A DNA stretch of 64,000 bases. It comes from Nereocystis luetkeana (lineage: Eukaryota > Sar > Phaeophyceae > Laminariales > Laminariaceae). The notes beneath the pieces were generated by a model. That model was not told where the DNA came from. It made no database searches and saw only the letters and a program-made list of their open reading frames with translations. Location: positions 16,270,738-16,334,737 of the forward strand of contig JARUPZ010000002.1 of NCBI GenBank assembly GCA_031213475.1, read 5' to 3'. Every line of letters begins with the position of its first letter. Within the stretch, counting starts at the first letter, position 1. The translations under genes and the position numbers were made by a program. Below, in pieces: positions 14,201-22,617 of this stretch.

Positions 14201-17200
14201 ACCATATTATACAGAGTAGGGGGCGGGGGCGGCGGCGGGTTTTTTACGGTAGAAAGAGTTACCTTTTGGGATACGTAACCTCTTTTTAGGCCTTAAGGGC
14301 TGGCCCTCCCCGTTTTGGGGGACGAATTAGTTGGAACTAGAGTCGCGCATAGGTTTTACGTGCAGTGCAGTAAAAAGAAGGGCTCAAGTCGCGGGACATT
14401 TCCGATATCTTGTCCTCCAGAAAGAAAATGAATGAATTGGTTGAAACTACTCGCATATGCGTGGGTCGACATTGTCTACGGACGTGACGTTAGCCGACGC
14501 TTGTGCACCAGGTACTGCAGGTAAGTTACCTACCGCCTGCACCTGGTACTGTACAGTACATACAGTAGTGGCCTGCCCATTGAATGTGTAGGGAATGGGC
14601 GTGCGAGGGTGGGCGGGGGGCGGCGAGGGTTGTTCATATTGAGGGACTACATGTTGGACTACGCACATGACGGAAGTCTACCGTACAACACGCAACCCAA
14701 ACAAACACAAGCACCCTCGGACGATTATTTCCATGCTGTTTTTGGTTTTTCAAACAACGGGGGGGGGGGGGGGGGGGAGAGTGTAAATAGACGCCGAGCG
14801 ACGCGTCTGTTACGGAAAACGAAACAAAAATGTCTCGATAAGATTTTTCCCAAGGCCACTAACTTTCGACCCATGAGCGCGTGCGTGCCATCGCTAACGT
14901 CTTACGTAGTATATACCGTAGCCCAACGGTGACTTGACCCTTGTAGGACTGCACCCCGCCGCTACCATTGCGGAGACTTTGAGTCAGATTTTGGTTTATG
15001 TACGCACTGCAGCGCAAAACACAGTTAAGGCCAACAGCAGGCACTTTCTTCTACCATAGGCAGGGATCGGGGCCGGGTGCCAAAAACAAGGGGGACATCA
15101 CGAGTGAAAGCGAAGTGAACTGAAGTGAAAAACGTCGAGTAAAGGCACTTATGCATATGTGTATATATATGCCATCACGATGGGGTTTCTTTTCAAGAAT
15201 TTATTGACAGGAAAATGTCTGCTCTGATCGAACGACGTTGCCGCTTACGTAGCCGACTGACTGCCTGGCTCATTGGGCTTTGAAGTATAATTGATGTTGT
15301 GGAGGAAACGCCAAAATCTCCTTTCCCTCACGAAGTAGCTACATACATACACGGGGGGGTGTTTTTACTACAGGGCAAGCAGGGGAAGCAGCCATACCAG
15401 GAGTATATAAGTTCTGCGCGCGCAAAAGCGATGCGCGATTGATCTGGGAGAAGAGCACAGGGGCTACCTACCCACCTGCCCGCAATTTCACGTCCGCTTT
15501 CAAAACGGACGTACAGCAGTGCCTTTCGGCGGCATTGCGACGCCAACAACTCTCAAACCCTGTTTCCACGTTTCCTCACATACATAACCAATCTAGTGAA
15601 CTAACTAACTACAGCAGCAGCAGATGGCATCTAACCGATCATCGTGCGTGTTTCAATTATTCCTTTCTCGTGTTGCCCCCCAGGTAACGGGGCTGGGCCA
15701 GAACAGCGTGTACCATTTCCGGGTGCGTGCCATCAACCTCCGGGGTGTAACTAGCGAGTGGTCCTTCCTGGCACAAGCCGCCACCGCCCTGCGACAGGGC
15801 AACGCCGGCACCGCGGGGTCTAATTACGGAGCCGGGTCCATTTTGTGCCGACCCCATAATGCTGCTGAGGTGGGTGGGTGGGTGGGTGGGTGGGTGGGTC
15901 TTACATTTTTCAGGGATCTTCACGGGTCATCATGACTCCAACCCGCGTGTCGGGTCAGGAACTTTGCGAAAGCTCACGGGCTGGACCAGGTCGGATCGGG
16001 TCGGGTCGGGTTGGGTCGGGTCGGGTCGGGTCGGGTCGGGTCGGGTCGGGTCGGGTCGGGTCGGGTCGGGTCGGGTCGGGTCGGGTCGGGTCGGGTCGGG
16101 TCAGGAGGTTTTCGACTTCTCGCGGATCGGGTCCGGTCACCGTTCTTCGATCCGACCCGACCTGACCCGACCCGACCCGACGCGACCTGGCCCGCGAGGT
16201 TTGGTTGCGAACAGCCCTATATTCATCTTCGAAAACTAAGAGTTGTAACAGTGTTTTCTTTTTTCTTGTGGCGAGACTTCCGGGTATGCTCGTACGTAGC
16301 GTTATACACGTGTTTCGTGGTCAAATATATTGTGAAAGATCATATAGCGTAGCATCAGCCGTCGACGTAAACGAAGGCAACCGAGCTGAGGATTTATTTT
16401 CGCAATAAAAAACAGCGACCAGGTGATGCCACAGCAACAGTATATAGAGAAAGCACATTCCCGGGACAGAATCGAGGATTACACATTCACCGTGGTTTCA
16501 TATCAGAGCGATACCGCCGTGATGATGTATAGTAGGCGGTCGAAAGTGAGCACGGCGAAGAGGAGCGGGCGCAGAGGCGCGATCGATGTACACCCCCGGT
16601 GCGAATCGACTATTCATGGAGTTGGTGTGTCCTTGTGCTAGAAATTACCTCTCCACACATCGTGGGACTTGCATTTTCTTCAAATCGCACGATACTGCCG
16701 TGCGCGACACAGCCTGCCACCTTTTTGTTTGTTTGTTTTAACTCTACGCGTGCACCAACGTCAAAACTACAACCCCCCCCCCCCTACGCTACCATATGCC
16801 GCCACCCACAAAAGGTTTTTCACGTGGACGTGGACGACGACATAGTCGTGGGAGACACGATCATATTCACCGAGCGCCTCTACGTCGACATGGATGGCGA
16901 TCTCATCACAGGGCTTGGCGCGAGCGGGGGCAGGGGCACCTCGCTTCCTCCCCCAACACACCCCCTCTACGACATCCCGACGGCGACCTCGGGCGCCACC
17001 ACCCCTCGCGTGAGCTTAAGCTCGGCAAGCCTCGGATCTCACTCGGAATGGGCGGCGGCGGCGGCGGGGGGGGGGAAGCAGGGAGGGGCGGAGTGGGCGA
17101 CGCGATTGGTGACGGGTGGTGGGCAGGGGCGACCGGGGACAGCGGCCGCGAGGATGGGCGCAACGCGAGCGACATGTCCTGCGGAGTTTGTCGGGGAGAG

Positions 17201-18448
17201 GACGGCGGCGGCGCATGTGTTGCAGGACTCGTTTCGGTCGATGAGGAGGAAAGAAGAGGGGGGAGTGCTCGAGTATTCCAGGTGCGGGTCGGGCCTTGCC
17301 GTAGATATATACGTACGGGTTGGTTTGTTTCATTTTTTGTTTTCCTGGATGTGGCGAGGTATCATCTCACAGGGGGTTTTAATGTTTCGGTTGCGTGATG
17401 GTGAGGGAGGGGGGCGGCGGCGACAGCGTCAATAAAAATGCGCACCTTTGCGGTTGTTTTTTGTTCTGTTTGTTACTTTTTTCATCCGTCGGCGAAATTG
17501 TTAAAAAAATGTTAAGCTTAAGCTCACCACACTTCCACACATAAATTACGTGTCGTGTGTCAATTTAACTATTAGTCGTTTTTCATTGTTCGGTTGGCAC
17601 CGTACTTTTTCACAAATGAAACGCGAGAAAACTCGCTTCATTTCAGGATTTTTTTTTTTTTCTATTGTTGCGCGATTGCGGGTTACGACTCTCTGTGGTG
17701 CGATGCGCGCTACCAGACCAACGGCCAGGCCACATACCATACCTGGGCGGGAACATAGCGATCGTTGGGGTACATATACGAAGGCCAAACGTTTCTCGCA
17801 TTTCGGTCGAGACTGGTCCGGTACGGTACAAATTATAGTAAAATACGAAGTATAAACGCGTTTCAAGCTGTTCGGTATGGGTACGTTCTACAAGCAGTAA
17901 AACTGCGGCGTCACACCGTCGCGCTTGGTCATCGAAGAAGTAGTCGTAGCGCTGGCCGCGCTTCGCCCGCCCTGGAGAGATAGCTCTGAAGCCCCCACCC
18001 CCTACCCCCACAGGGAAACCCATAGTGATGTCCCCATCACTATTTAAAATATATACCAGGTACATGTAGCAAACACGTACTGCACCTACTTCGAAGTTTA
18101 CGCTGTGTATCGGTATGTTTTATTTTGTCGTGCCAAATGAAAAAAATATATATACTGAGCTACCCCTCCACGATACCGCCTCCCTCGCTCGTGCGTTTCG
18201 CCTGCAGAACCAAATGCCGAAATCGGCTGCTGCGGTTGGAGGTTATCTGGTCGACGGTTTCACGCGAGGAAGCCGACCCTTTCGTGCTCCCCCGGGGATC
18301 GATAGTCGAGCGCAGCCAGGGCCGACTCTCGCAGTTCGAGACGTTTCGGGCGCTGTGGTTGCAAGACGAGAAGCGAAAGAGTGTCCGAGAGGAGTGGGCT
18401 CTGCTGTCCGGGGGGGTTTCAGGAGGAGGAAAGGGATGTCACGAATAG
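1855..18448 (+). CDS. EF-hand and fibronectin type III multidomain protein, multi-exon
   Basis: Exons: 1855-2235, 2928-about 3200, 4179-4298, 5410-5670, 6605-6634, 7492-7587, 10610-10761, 12089-12323, 13620-13934, 15684-15869, 16815-17281, 18208-18448 (stop TAG). From 7492 onward the exons total 1692 nt (563 codons plus stop) and every junction phase agrees (0,0,2,0,0,0,2). Domain order: EF-hand pair, FN3, start of a second FN3, helical linker, second EF-hand pair, FN3, FN3, then an unassigned C-terminal region. EF-hands bind calcium and FN3 domains are beta-sandwich interaction modules, so a calcium-responsive scaffold is a reasonable inference. No signal peptide is evident at the chosen ATG (1855, MKNENKMRELRRVFD). 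The end of the exon starting at 2928 is unresolved, so the first third is less certain. It could instead be two tandem genes, but the open phases through 5410-7587 argue for one. It is convergent with the SHIPPO gene at 19506. Confidence 0.72.
2370..2455 (+). repeat. Family F array only
   Basis: Seven near-identical GTAGATGATCTATCT units in an intron, without the element's head. Confidence 0.8.
2462..2520. repeat. Family C hairpin (AAATATAAGG.CCGTTT)
   Basis: The core is taaatataagggccgttt, a short spacer tactaatattgaatc, and a partial inverted copy ending ccttataattagg. Related copies occur at 3997, 9035, 9995, 23640, 39965, 40065, 43275, 52655, 56660 and 60975. Confidence 0.6.
2738..2829. 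mobile_element. Family B MITE-like hairpin element
   Basis: Inverted repeats: ctgcggtcccgttttgggg and ccccaaaacgggactgcag flank a ~25-bp centre (caaaccacttaaaattcc). Confidence 0.8.
2928..3200 (+). CDS. Candidate exon following the first EF-hand pair
   Basis: A long pyrimidine tract and cgcgcag acceptor precede IEAHCGHNADRAGG, which continues the EF-hand helix in phase 0. The reading frame stays open through a Gly/Arg-rich and Cys-containing stretch (CSSCGRTKREGC) up to a (TG)n run at about 3195. The donor is not resolved. A phase-0 exit is needed to join 4179; CAT TTT TCC|gtggag near 3046 is one option. No domain is recognised in it. Confidence 0.45.
3443..3563. mobile_element. Family A MITE-like element
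   Basis: Ends ttattacggggggaccatagt and gggcccccgtaata; the AT-rich centre is in inverted order relative to the copy at 1536. Confidence 0.8.
3714..3793. mobile_element. Family B MITE-like element
   Basis: Left arm ctgcagtcccgttttgggg, diverged right arm gtccccaaaaccggtccgcag. Confidence 0.75.
4179..5670 (+). CDS. Exons 4179-4298 and 5410-5670: FN3 domain end and start of the next FN3
   Basis: The exon at 4179-4298 encodes the E-F-G strands of an FN3 domain (LEPGKAYRFRVRPTNCDG). It splices in phase 0 to 5410-5670, which begins VVNTMLIAPAALRV and continues with GTRVRLRWDAARGG, the FN3 G strand followed by the A and B strands of the next domain. A glycine-rich run (about 5565-5605) then leads to KAATKILMQ before a gttagt donor. 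The FN3-FN3 junction falls at exactly the same place and phase as the one at 12323/13620, evidence for internal duplication. Confidence 0.7.
4310..4440 (+). repeat. (TTTTG)n microsatellite
   Basis: About 25 imperfect TTTTG units immediately after the FN3 exon donor, in the intron. Confidence 0.9.
4525..4633. mobile_element. Family A MITE-like element
   Basis: Ends ttgcggggggccatattaaac and tactatggtcccccg. Confidence 0.75.
5865..5995 (+). repeat. Family D element, partial
   Basis: Contains tgcctgcctggtcggtgaa and ggctactacggccatgcatga, both conserved in the longer copies at 6665 and 41930. Confidence 0.65.
6605..6634 (+). CDS. Probable 30-nt micro-exon
   Basis: A long T tract and cccacag acceptor precede 30 nt encoding LVVELDHLCE, followed by the donor gtaaag, in phase 0 on both sides. 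Joined to its neighbours it completes one amphipathic helix (KAATKILMQ-LVVELDHLCE-WAND) leading into the EF-hand of exon 7492-7587. That fit is the main support. The exon is too short to be certain without RNA data. Confidence 0.5.
6665..7030 (+). repeat. Family D element, long copy
   Basis: About 360 bp, from gatcgtatcacgtggtgttc through ctcacggcgcttcgcgcttgg to catacgactacggccatgca and a poly-C run. There is no open frame of note. Confidence 0.7.
7492..10761 (+). CDS. Exons 7492-7587 and 10610-10761: second EF-hand pair
   Basis: Exon 7492-7587 carries a textbook calcium loop, DRDGSGAIDPLE, preceded by helix E (MVFSRF). Exon 10610-10761 continues LGNLLEALGVDVTEERLREAF, the linker typical of calmodulin-like pairs, and a degenerate fourth loop with a short insertion (DRGGGEGIDGALTFDDFE). 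It ends AC|gtgagc in phase 2, which matches the 1-nt entry phase of exon 12089. Reading through the donor gives an in-frame TGA, so an unspliced or alternative transcript would end here. Confidence 0.8.
7721..7831. mobile_element. Family A MITE-like element, well preserved
   Basis: Ends ctattacggggggccatagt and actatggtcccccgtaatag are nearly perfect inverted repeats. It is almost identical to the copies at 1536 and 62445. Confidence 0.85.
7850..8065. repeat. Short tandem duplication of a family C-like unit
   Basis: The unit tatttccggtcatagtggtctatgcacc is repeated three times, flanked on both sides by gtaccaaacg and agcttatatt copies. Confidence 0.7.
8775..8857. mobile_element. Family B MITE-like element
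   Basis: Ends ttttaggaccgcagtcccg and acgggactgcggccct, centre acaaactacttagaatttga. Confidence 0.8.
9190..9420 (+). repeat. Family E element
   Basis: About 230 bp: ttatgataccgccttgaatg, then cactgggatcgtatttgtag, ggggttttccaga, cgtgcacgaaagg, ctctaagcaaacaacgcac. Other copies are at 51080, 56285 and 62105. Confidence 0.7.
9625..9795 (-). repeat. Family D element, reverse orientation, partial
   Basis: tgcatggccgtagtcgtatg and accatagaccctcgcatc are the reverse complement of the end of the 6665 copy. Upstream are two related tacagtgcggtag units. Confidence 0.65.
11519..11990 (-). repeat. Family F element, reverse orientation, with long array
   Basis: About 20 CTACAGATATATCAT units followed by the reverse-complemented head (cagatcccacccccggaaacatggagct). 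It lies in an intron of the EF-hand/FN3 gene. Confidence 0.8.
12089..15869 (+). CDS. Exons 12089-12323, 13620-13934, 15684-15869: two FN3 domains
   Basis: The first exon ends with FN3 strands E-G (LSPNTLYHFRVCAVNKRTRS). The next starts TAPRRPESPVIVRCL and KYRLQARLIEG, strands A-C, then holds a poly-Gly tract (about 13800-13845) and WVTVYEG. The third completes the fold with VTGLGQNSVYHFRVRAINLRG. Junctions are all phase 0. The first FN3 lacks an obvious A-B sheet with its conserved Trp, so it is partial or diverged. The donor at 13934 (gttcga) is weak. Confidence 0.82.
12465..12562. mobile_element. Family B MITE-like element
   Basis: Arms ctgcagcccccgttttgagg and acaacggaactgcagtgcc. A diverged half copy lies just upstream at about 12393-12450. 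Confidence 0.7.
12977..13087. mobile_element. Family A MITE-like element
   Basis: Ends ctattacggggggccatagt and tactatggtcccccgtaatag, in the intron between the two FN3 exons. Confidence 0.85.
13950..14205 (+). repeat. Degenerate ~57-bp minisatellite
   Basis: Four imperfect units built on TTC(C/G)GGGACA.TTCCC and a GTACC.TA..(A/G)T..AA.GG spacer, in the intron right after exon 13620-13934. Confidence 0.6.
15990..16190. repeat. (TCGGG)n array with an adjacent reverse-complement arm
   Basis: About 22 perfect GGGTC units (15990-16101) are followed, after about 50 bp, by cgacccgacctgacccgacc (16153-16190), the complementary strand motif. A large hairpin is possible. Confidence 0.85.
16815..18448 (+). 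CDS. Exons 16815-17281 and 18208-18448: C-terminal region
   Basis: The exon begins VFHVDVDDDIVVGDTIIFTE and RLYVDMDGD, a beta-rich segment I cannot assign to a family. A Ser/Gly/Ala-rich low-complexity stretch ends in a charged helix (DSFRSMRRKEEGG). The donor leaves AG and exon 18208 supplies A, phase 2. The last exon reads TKCRNRLLRLEVIWSTVSRE and RLSQFETFRALWLQDEKRK, a basic helical tail, then stops at TAG 18446-18448. Confidence 0.75.
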
Positions 18449-19505
18449 CCGCGGGAACCGGACTTGTGACAACCCTTTTTTTGTTTTGTTTACCGCTGGG
18501 AGAAAGTGATCCCACAATAAATCCAAGTGAGTATTGTACCCCCGAAACAGCTGTGGGCGCAGTTCTTCAAAAGAGCAAAAAAGAGAAGTTCTGGAGTATG
18601 TACCGGGAGGGTTGTGTGGGCGGGAGTATTGGCCAGACCTACACAGATAGAAAAGTTTACTGCGCCTTTTTTTGCGACGAGTAGACTATTGCGAGAAGGG
18701 CATCAGTGGTCAACGCTAGACCCTTAGGACTGGGAACGAACGACGATGAGGGGTGCGCATTTAGACGTTGTCGTCGTCGTCGTCGTTGTTGTTGTTGTTG
18801 TTGTTGCTGTTGCTGTTGTTGTTGCTGTGGATATTTTCGGTTGAGTATCGCTCTCGAGTTCAGCAAGATAACGCCGCTCGGTGTCACCTGTCATTTTTTA
18901 GAAGCGGGTACATCTCGCTCTCAACCTTTGCTAGGGTTTTGTACGCATTTTCGTGCAGCAGCACGCCGAGTGCTACAGCAGTGGCACGTGGATAGCATGT
19001 CCGTTGACTGCTCACGGTTCGTCGGTGCCGCCTGACCACACTCGGCATACTATCATCGCTGCGTTGTGGCTGGTTGCTAACTGCAGCAGCAACAGACGCT
19101 GTACCCGACAATGCACGCCACGTAACTTGAAAAAAAATCATGTTATCATTGTACCTCAGCGTTGGGATCGACGAATTTCTCGCGGACAGAGCTAACACGC
19201 GGTCGGTACGTACACCTATGATTTCTGCGCACGTGACGTTGCACACGTCGAACAGAAAGCCGTCAAGGCCACCCAAGAGCCTAGCGTGCCGTTGTTATCG
19301 TTTTTGTGCAGGGTCTTTCTACGAGTATAATCACTGAAGTACAGATCCAACGCAGCAAACCTGTGCTACAGTACGTAGGTCGTGCAGATGATACGGGCGC
19401 CACCCGGCAACGCAACGCGCTACTGCTGCTGTAGATGATACAGATCGGAAAATGTTTGACGCGTGAAACGTTGCCACGCAGGGCAAACTTCCCGTCCGTA
19501 GCTAG
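18449..19505. other. Convergent intergenic region
   Basis: It lies between the 3' ends of two genes. A (TTG)n/(TCG)n run at 18768-18830 is the only structure seen; the frames here are not convincing. Confidence 0.5.
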
Positions 19506-22500
19506 CTAGCGCAGCTCCCATTCCCCTGTTCCAAACGTCATGGCCGGCGAAGACGGTCTGGTAGACAGGATTTGTCTCCCTATCGAATCCCACGATGAAT
19601 ACTGCCCCGGCCCTGGCCTCGCGAGCCCTCCACCCCCCCCCGCACCGCCTCGGCTTCCACTTCTACTGCCGCCTTCTCCGCCACCACTTCCACCCCTCGA
19701 CCCTACGGGGCCCATCACTACCGAGCACGGAGGGCCTGCGTGCGTGCTGGTTACAGAAATGTCCGGCCTGAAGCTCCCCGGCCCCGGCTCCTGTCTGTCA
19801 TCCGCTTGGAACATCGAGAGGTTCTCGGAGTCGAGGCCACCTCTCGAGAACGCGAACGCCGGCGATGTCGCACGGTGTGAGGGAACCTGCGGGCCCAGCG
19901 ACGTGTAATTGAGCAGTTCAGTTCCCTCGGGCCCGTTGTTATCACCCGGACGGACTCCAGCACCGCCGGCACTAGTATTTCCCACAAGCAACGTGCCTCC
20001 TGCGCTTGCGCCACGAGATCCACCTCGGCTTCCACCGCTTCGGCGGCTACCCGTACGCGAGCCTGGGCGAAGGTCCGGCGCTTCGCCGAAGTCCCACGCC
20101 GGAGAGGAGGGGCGAGTCGGGTCGTAGAAAGGGGACGTAACCGTCGGTCGTCCGTTCGCGTGTAACCGCCGAGAGTGTGATACCGCGGAAGAGGAGGCTC
20201 TGATGGCGTCGGCAGCGTAGGAAACGGCTGCCGCTGATCCCCCGGTAGGATAAATGCCTCCGCCGCCGCCGCCGCCCCCTCCAGATCGACGGAAGAGGGG
20301 TTCGGAAGAAGAGGAGGGGTAGTCGGGTGGGATTTGTCGCCCGGATGTGTCTACATCGGCTCCGGAATTCTTGGACTCTGTGAGAGACGAATCGGTGACC
20401 ATGAAAGCCTGCGTCGAGGCGATTGCGGCATCGGTCATCCCTTTTCCTATTGCATCGGGTGTAAGCCGGTTGGGTTTGGCGCTTGCACCAAGGGAGAAGC
20501 CTTTCAAAGCATTCAGCCTCTGCCAGTACTCTCGTTCGTTCGGCTCCTGAAAGGGAGCAGAGGAGGTGCATGGTTCATGCGCATTGGTGATGTTTGTTCC
20601 ACATGTTTACGCGCACCAATTCTAGCACACAACAGCCACATTGCAGTGGCAGGCAAATATAGCAAGGCAAAAAGGGGGTTTATCACGTCTCATTTAAGCA
20701 TTCACGGCGGCTCTTCGGGTAACCGTGGCCTTCCTGCGCGAGCAGGGGAAAACTTGAACAACATTGTGCTAAGGATACTCTCCTCGGACAGATCATGTAC
20801 AGATCGCTCCCACTTGATGCATTATCTAGATCTTTCAGGGCAGATAGATCATCTGCTCCTGACCTGTATGATGTAGCTCATGCTTCCTGGTGGGAGCCGT
20901 AAAATCTGCATGATCAACTGTGGCACATGTTTTCCTGGGTTGGATCCGTACTGTATGCAGATCCTTCACGACTTCTCATTGCGGCAGGTTAGGACCTAAA
21001 TAATTCACCTGTAGATGATCTTGTCCGACATATGGAAGGTTCTCGAAACGGTATCCGCTGTGTTATACTTAGTGTGTTGCGCTCCCAAATCGCCGTTGTT
21101 AGTGTACCGAGCAGGGCCGGAGAAGCGAAACCGCGCATCCTAGTATTAGCAGACCCGCCGAAAATAACCACCGTACCCCGCCCTCAAGATTCAAACCGCT
21201 TTTTTTATAAGCCGAGCAGTATTTCCAGCCGCGACGCCCGTTAACACACATGATACATACCAGGTATGTGAGATGGACGGTATCCGAAATAAAGGCTACA
21301 TCTCGTGTGAGAGCATCGCTCAGCCTCACGGTGGACGCACCAACTACCGTCAGCGAGAACTCCCGCCGCTGCTCTTACGGGGGGCCATAGTTAATAGGAC
21401 CAAATATTGTTAGTAAAAATGGCTAAAAGTATAGGTTTTCATGTGTACCATAGTTCCTCTTGACTATGGTCCCCCGTAACATTAATAATACAAAAGAAAG
21501 TTCGTGCGAGAACTCGATGCAATCGACCGACGACCCCGTTCACCTTCAGGGCGTTGTAGCGAAACATAACCTTGAGCCTCTCTACAACATCCGCGGGCGA
21601 TCGGTCGGGGAATACCATGCAGTGCCTTTGGGTGTAGCGGTAAAAATGCTCCCGCGCTGCGTCGGCACCCTTTCGTGGAGGCCGCCCTAAGTCCCAGTCT
21701 GAATAAGAGAAAAAAAAAACGGTGAGAGAGGGGGGTGCGTAATGAGAAACAGCATCTCGGGGGGCCCACAAGTGAAACTCGTTCCCCGCCCGCGCGATAA
21801 TACGTACGGGTTCGAGCGCCATCCGACAAGATCATCGTTCGTTCGCGTAGACACGAGGGTTTTAAAAACCGCAGAGCAGAGTAGTAAACCAATTTTCTCG
21901 GGAAGCTGATACGAAGCACGGCTGTCGCATGCTTCGTGGAAGGGTACGTTTGGCGCGCGGGTGTTGGGGGGGGGGGGGCGCAGTTCCATGGCGAGCGAAA
22001 GCAGGACACAATGAGGGGGGGAATCGGTTCCATCGCTGGCATTCACCGACGAAAAAAAACGCAAAAAACGACATCCCCTCACATATCTCGTTCAACTTGT
22101 CCCGCTCGTGCGGCCCCCACGCGGCGGAAGAGCAGGATTGGGACCTCGGCGGGGATGTGGTATGTGTGCCGCACGAAGCCAGCGCGTCTCGGACTTGTTG
22201 GTTCCCCCCCCTCCCACTTCCGAACGTGCAGCCGCCGCCGCCGCCGCCGCCGCCCTTAAACGGACGCGCGGCAGCGGCTAAGGTGCGCTGGCCGTCTAGG
22301 TTAAATTTCGGCCGGAGGAGGGTGTTCGGCACGGCATCCTCGTAGTGTGGCAAGGCGGTAGTATGACGCGACGGGTGCCCCTTGTTTTCGTGACCCTCTT
22401 CGCCTGCCTCTTTCTCTTCGACCGCGTGCTCTCGTTCCCTCGCTCTGCGTTTTCGACCGAGTTTGCTGCTTTCTTCCGCAGCGATCGCCGCCATTTCTTC

Positions 22501-22617
22501 CCGCTTCTTGTGGCGCTTGTTGACGCGGTCGTACTTCTCCCAGACCGTGGTCGGCACGCGCTGGCCGGCCTGGGTGAAGGTGTCGATCTCGCGACCGATT
22601 TCAACGAGCTCGTTCAC
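19506..22617 (-). CDS. SHIPPO (STPGR) repeat protein with helical N-terminal region
   Basis: Exons on the minus strand: 22617-22083, 21698-21544, 20546-19506 (stop TAG). Phases 1 and 0 match, and the sum is 1731 nt (576 codons plus stop). The first exon is charged and probably helical (YDRVNKRHKKREEM, then KRRAREREHAVEEKEA). The second is compact (WDLGRPPRKGADAAREHFYR, FPDRSPADVVERLKVM). The last is rich in Gly/Ser/Pro and holds several SHIPPO-type units: TRPSSPAWDFGE, RATSPAFAFSRG, PGPGSFRP, PGPGQYSSW and TRPSSPAMTFGTG. SHIPPO repeats are known from sperm-tail and axonemal proteins (ODF3 group) associated with microtubules, so a flagellar role is inferred. The first exon opens at acceptor aacaatag in phase 0, so at least one upstream exon is missing. 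It is convergent with the EF-hand/FN3 gene. Confidence 0.78.
20785..21025 (+). repeat. Family F element
   Basis: Head ctcctgacctgtatgatgtagctcatg ... gttggatccgtactgtatgcagatcc ... gcggcaggttaggac. It carries only one ATCTGTAGATG-like unit, in the first intron of the SHIPPO gene. Confidence 0.7.
21374..21481. mobile_element. Family A MITE-like element
   Basis: Ends cttacggggggccatagttaa and tgactatggtcccccgtaac, in an intron of the SHIPPO gene. Confidence 0.8.

Noticed and set aside
15859..16239. Frames of repeated RVGSG
   Set aside because: Translation of the (GGGTC)n microsatellite immediately after a splice donor.
18706..19035. Frame with a run of about 14 cysteines
   Set aside because: Translation of (TGT/TGC)n in the intergenic region; no domain and no splice support.
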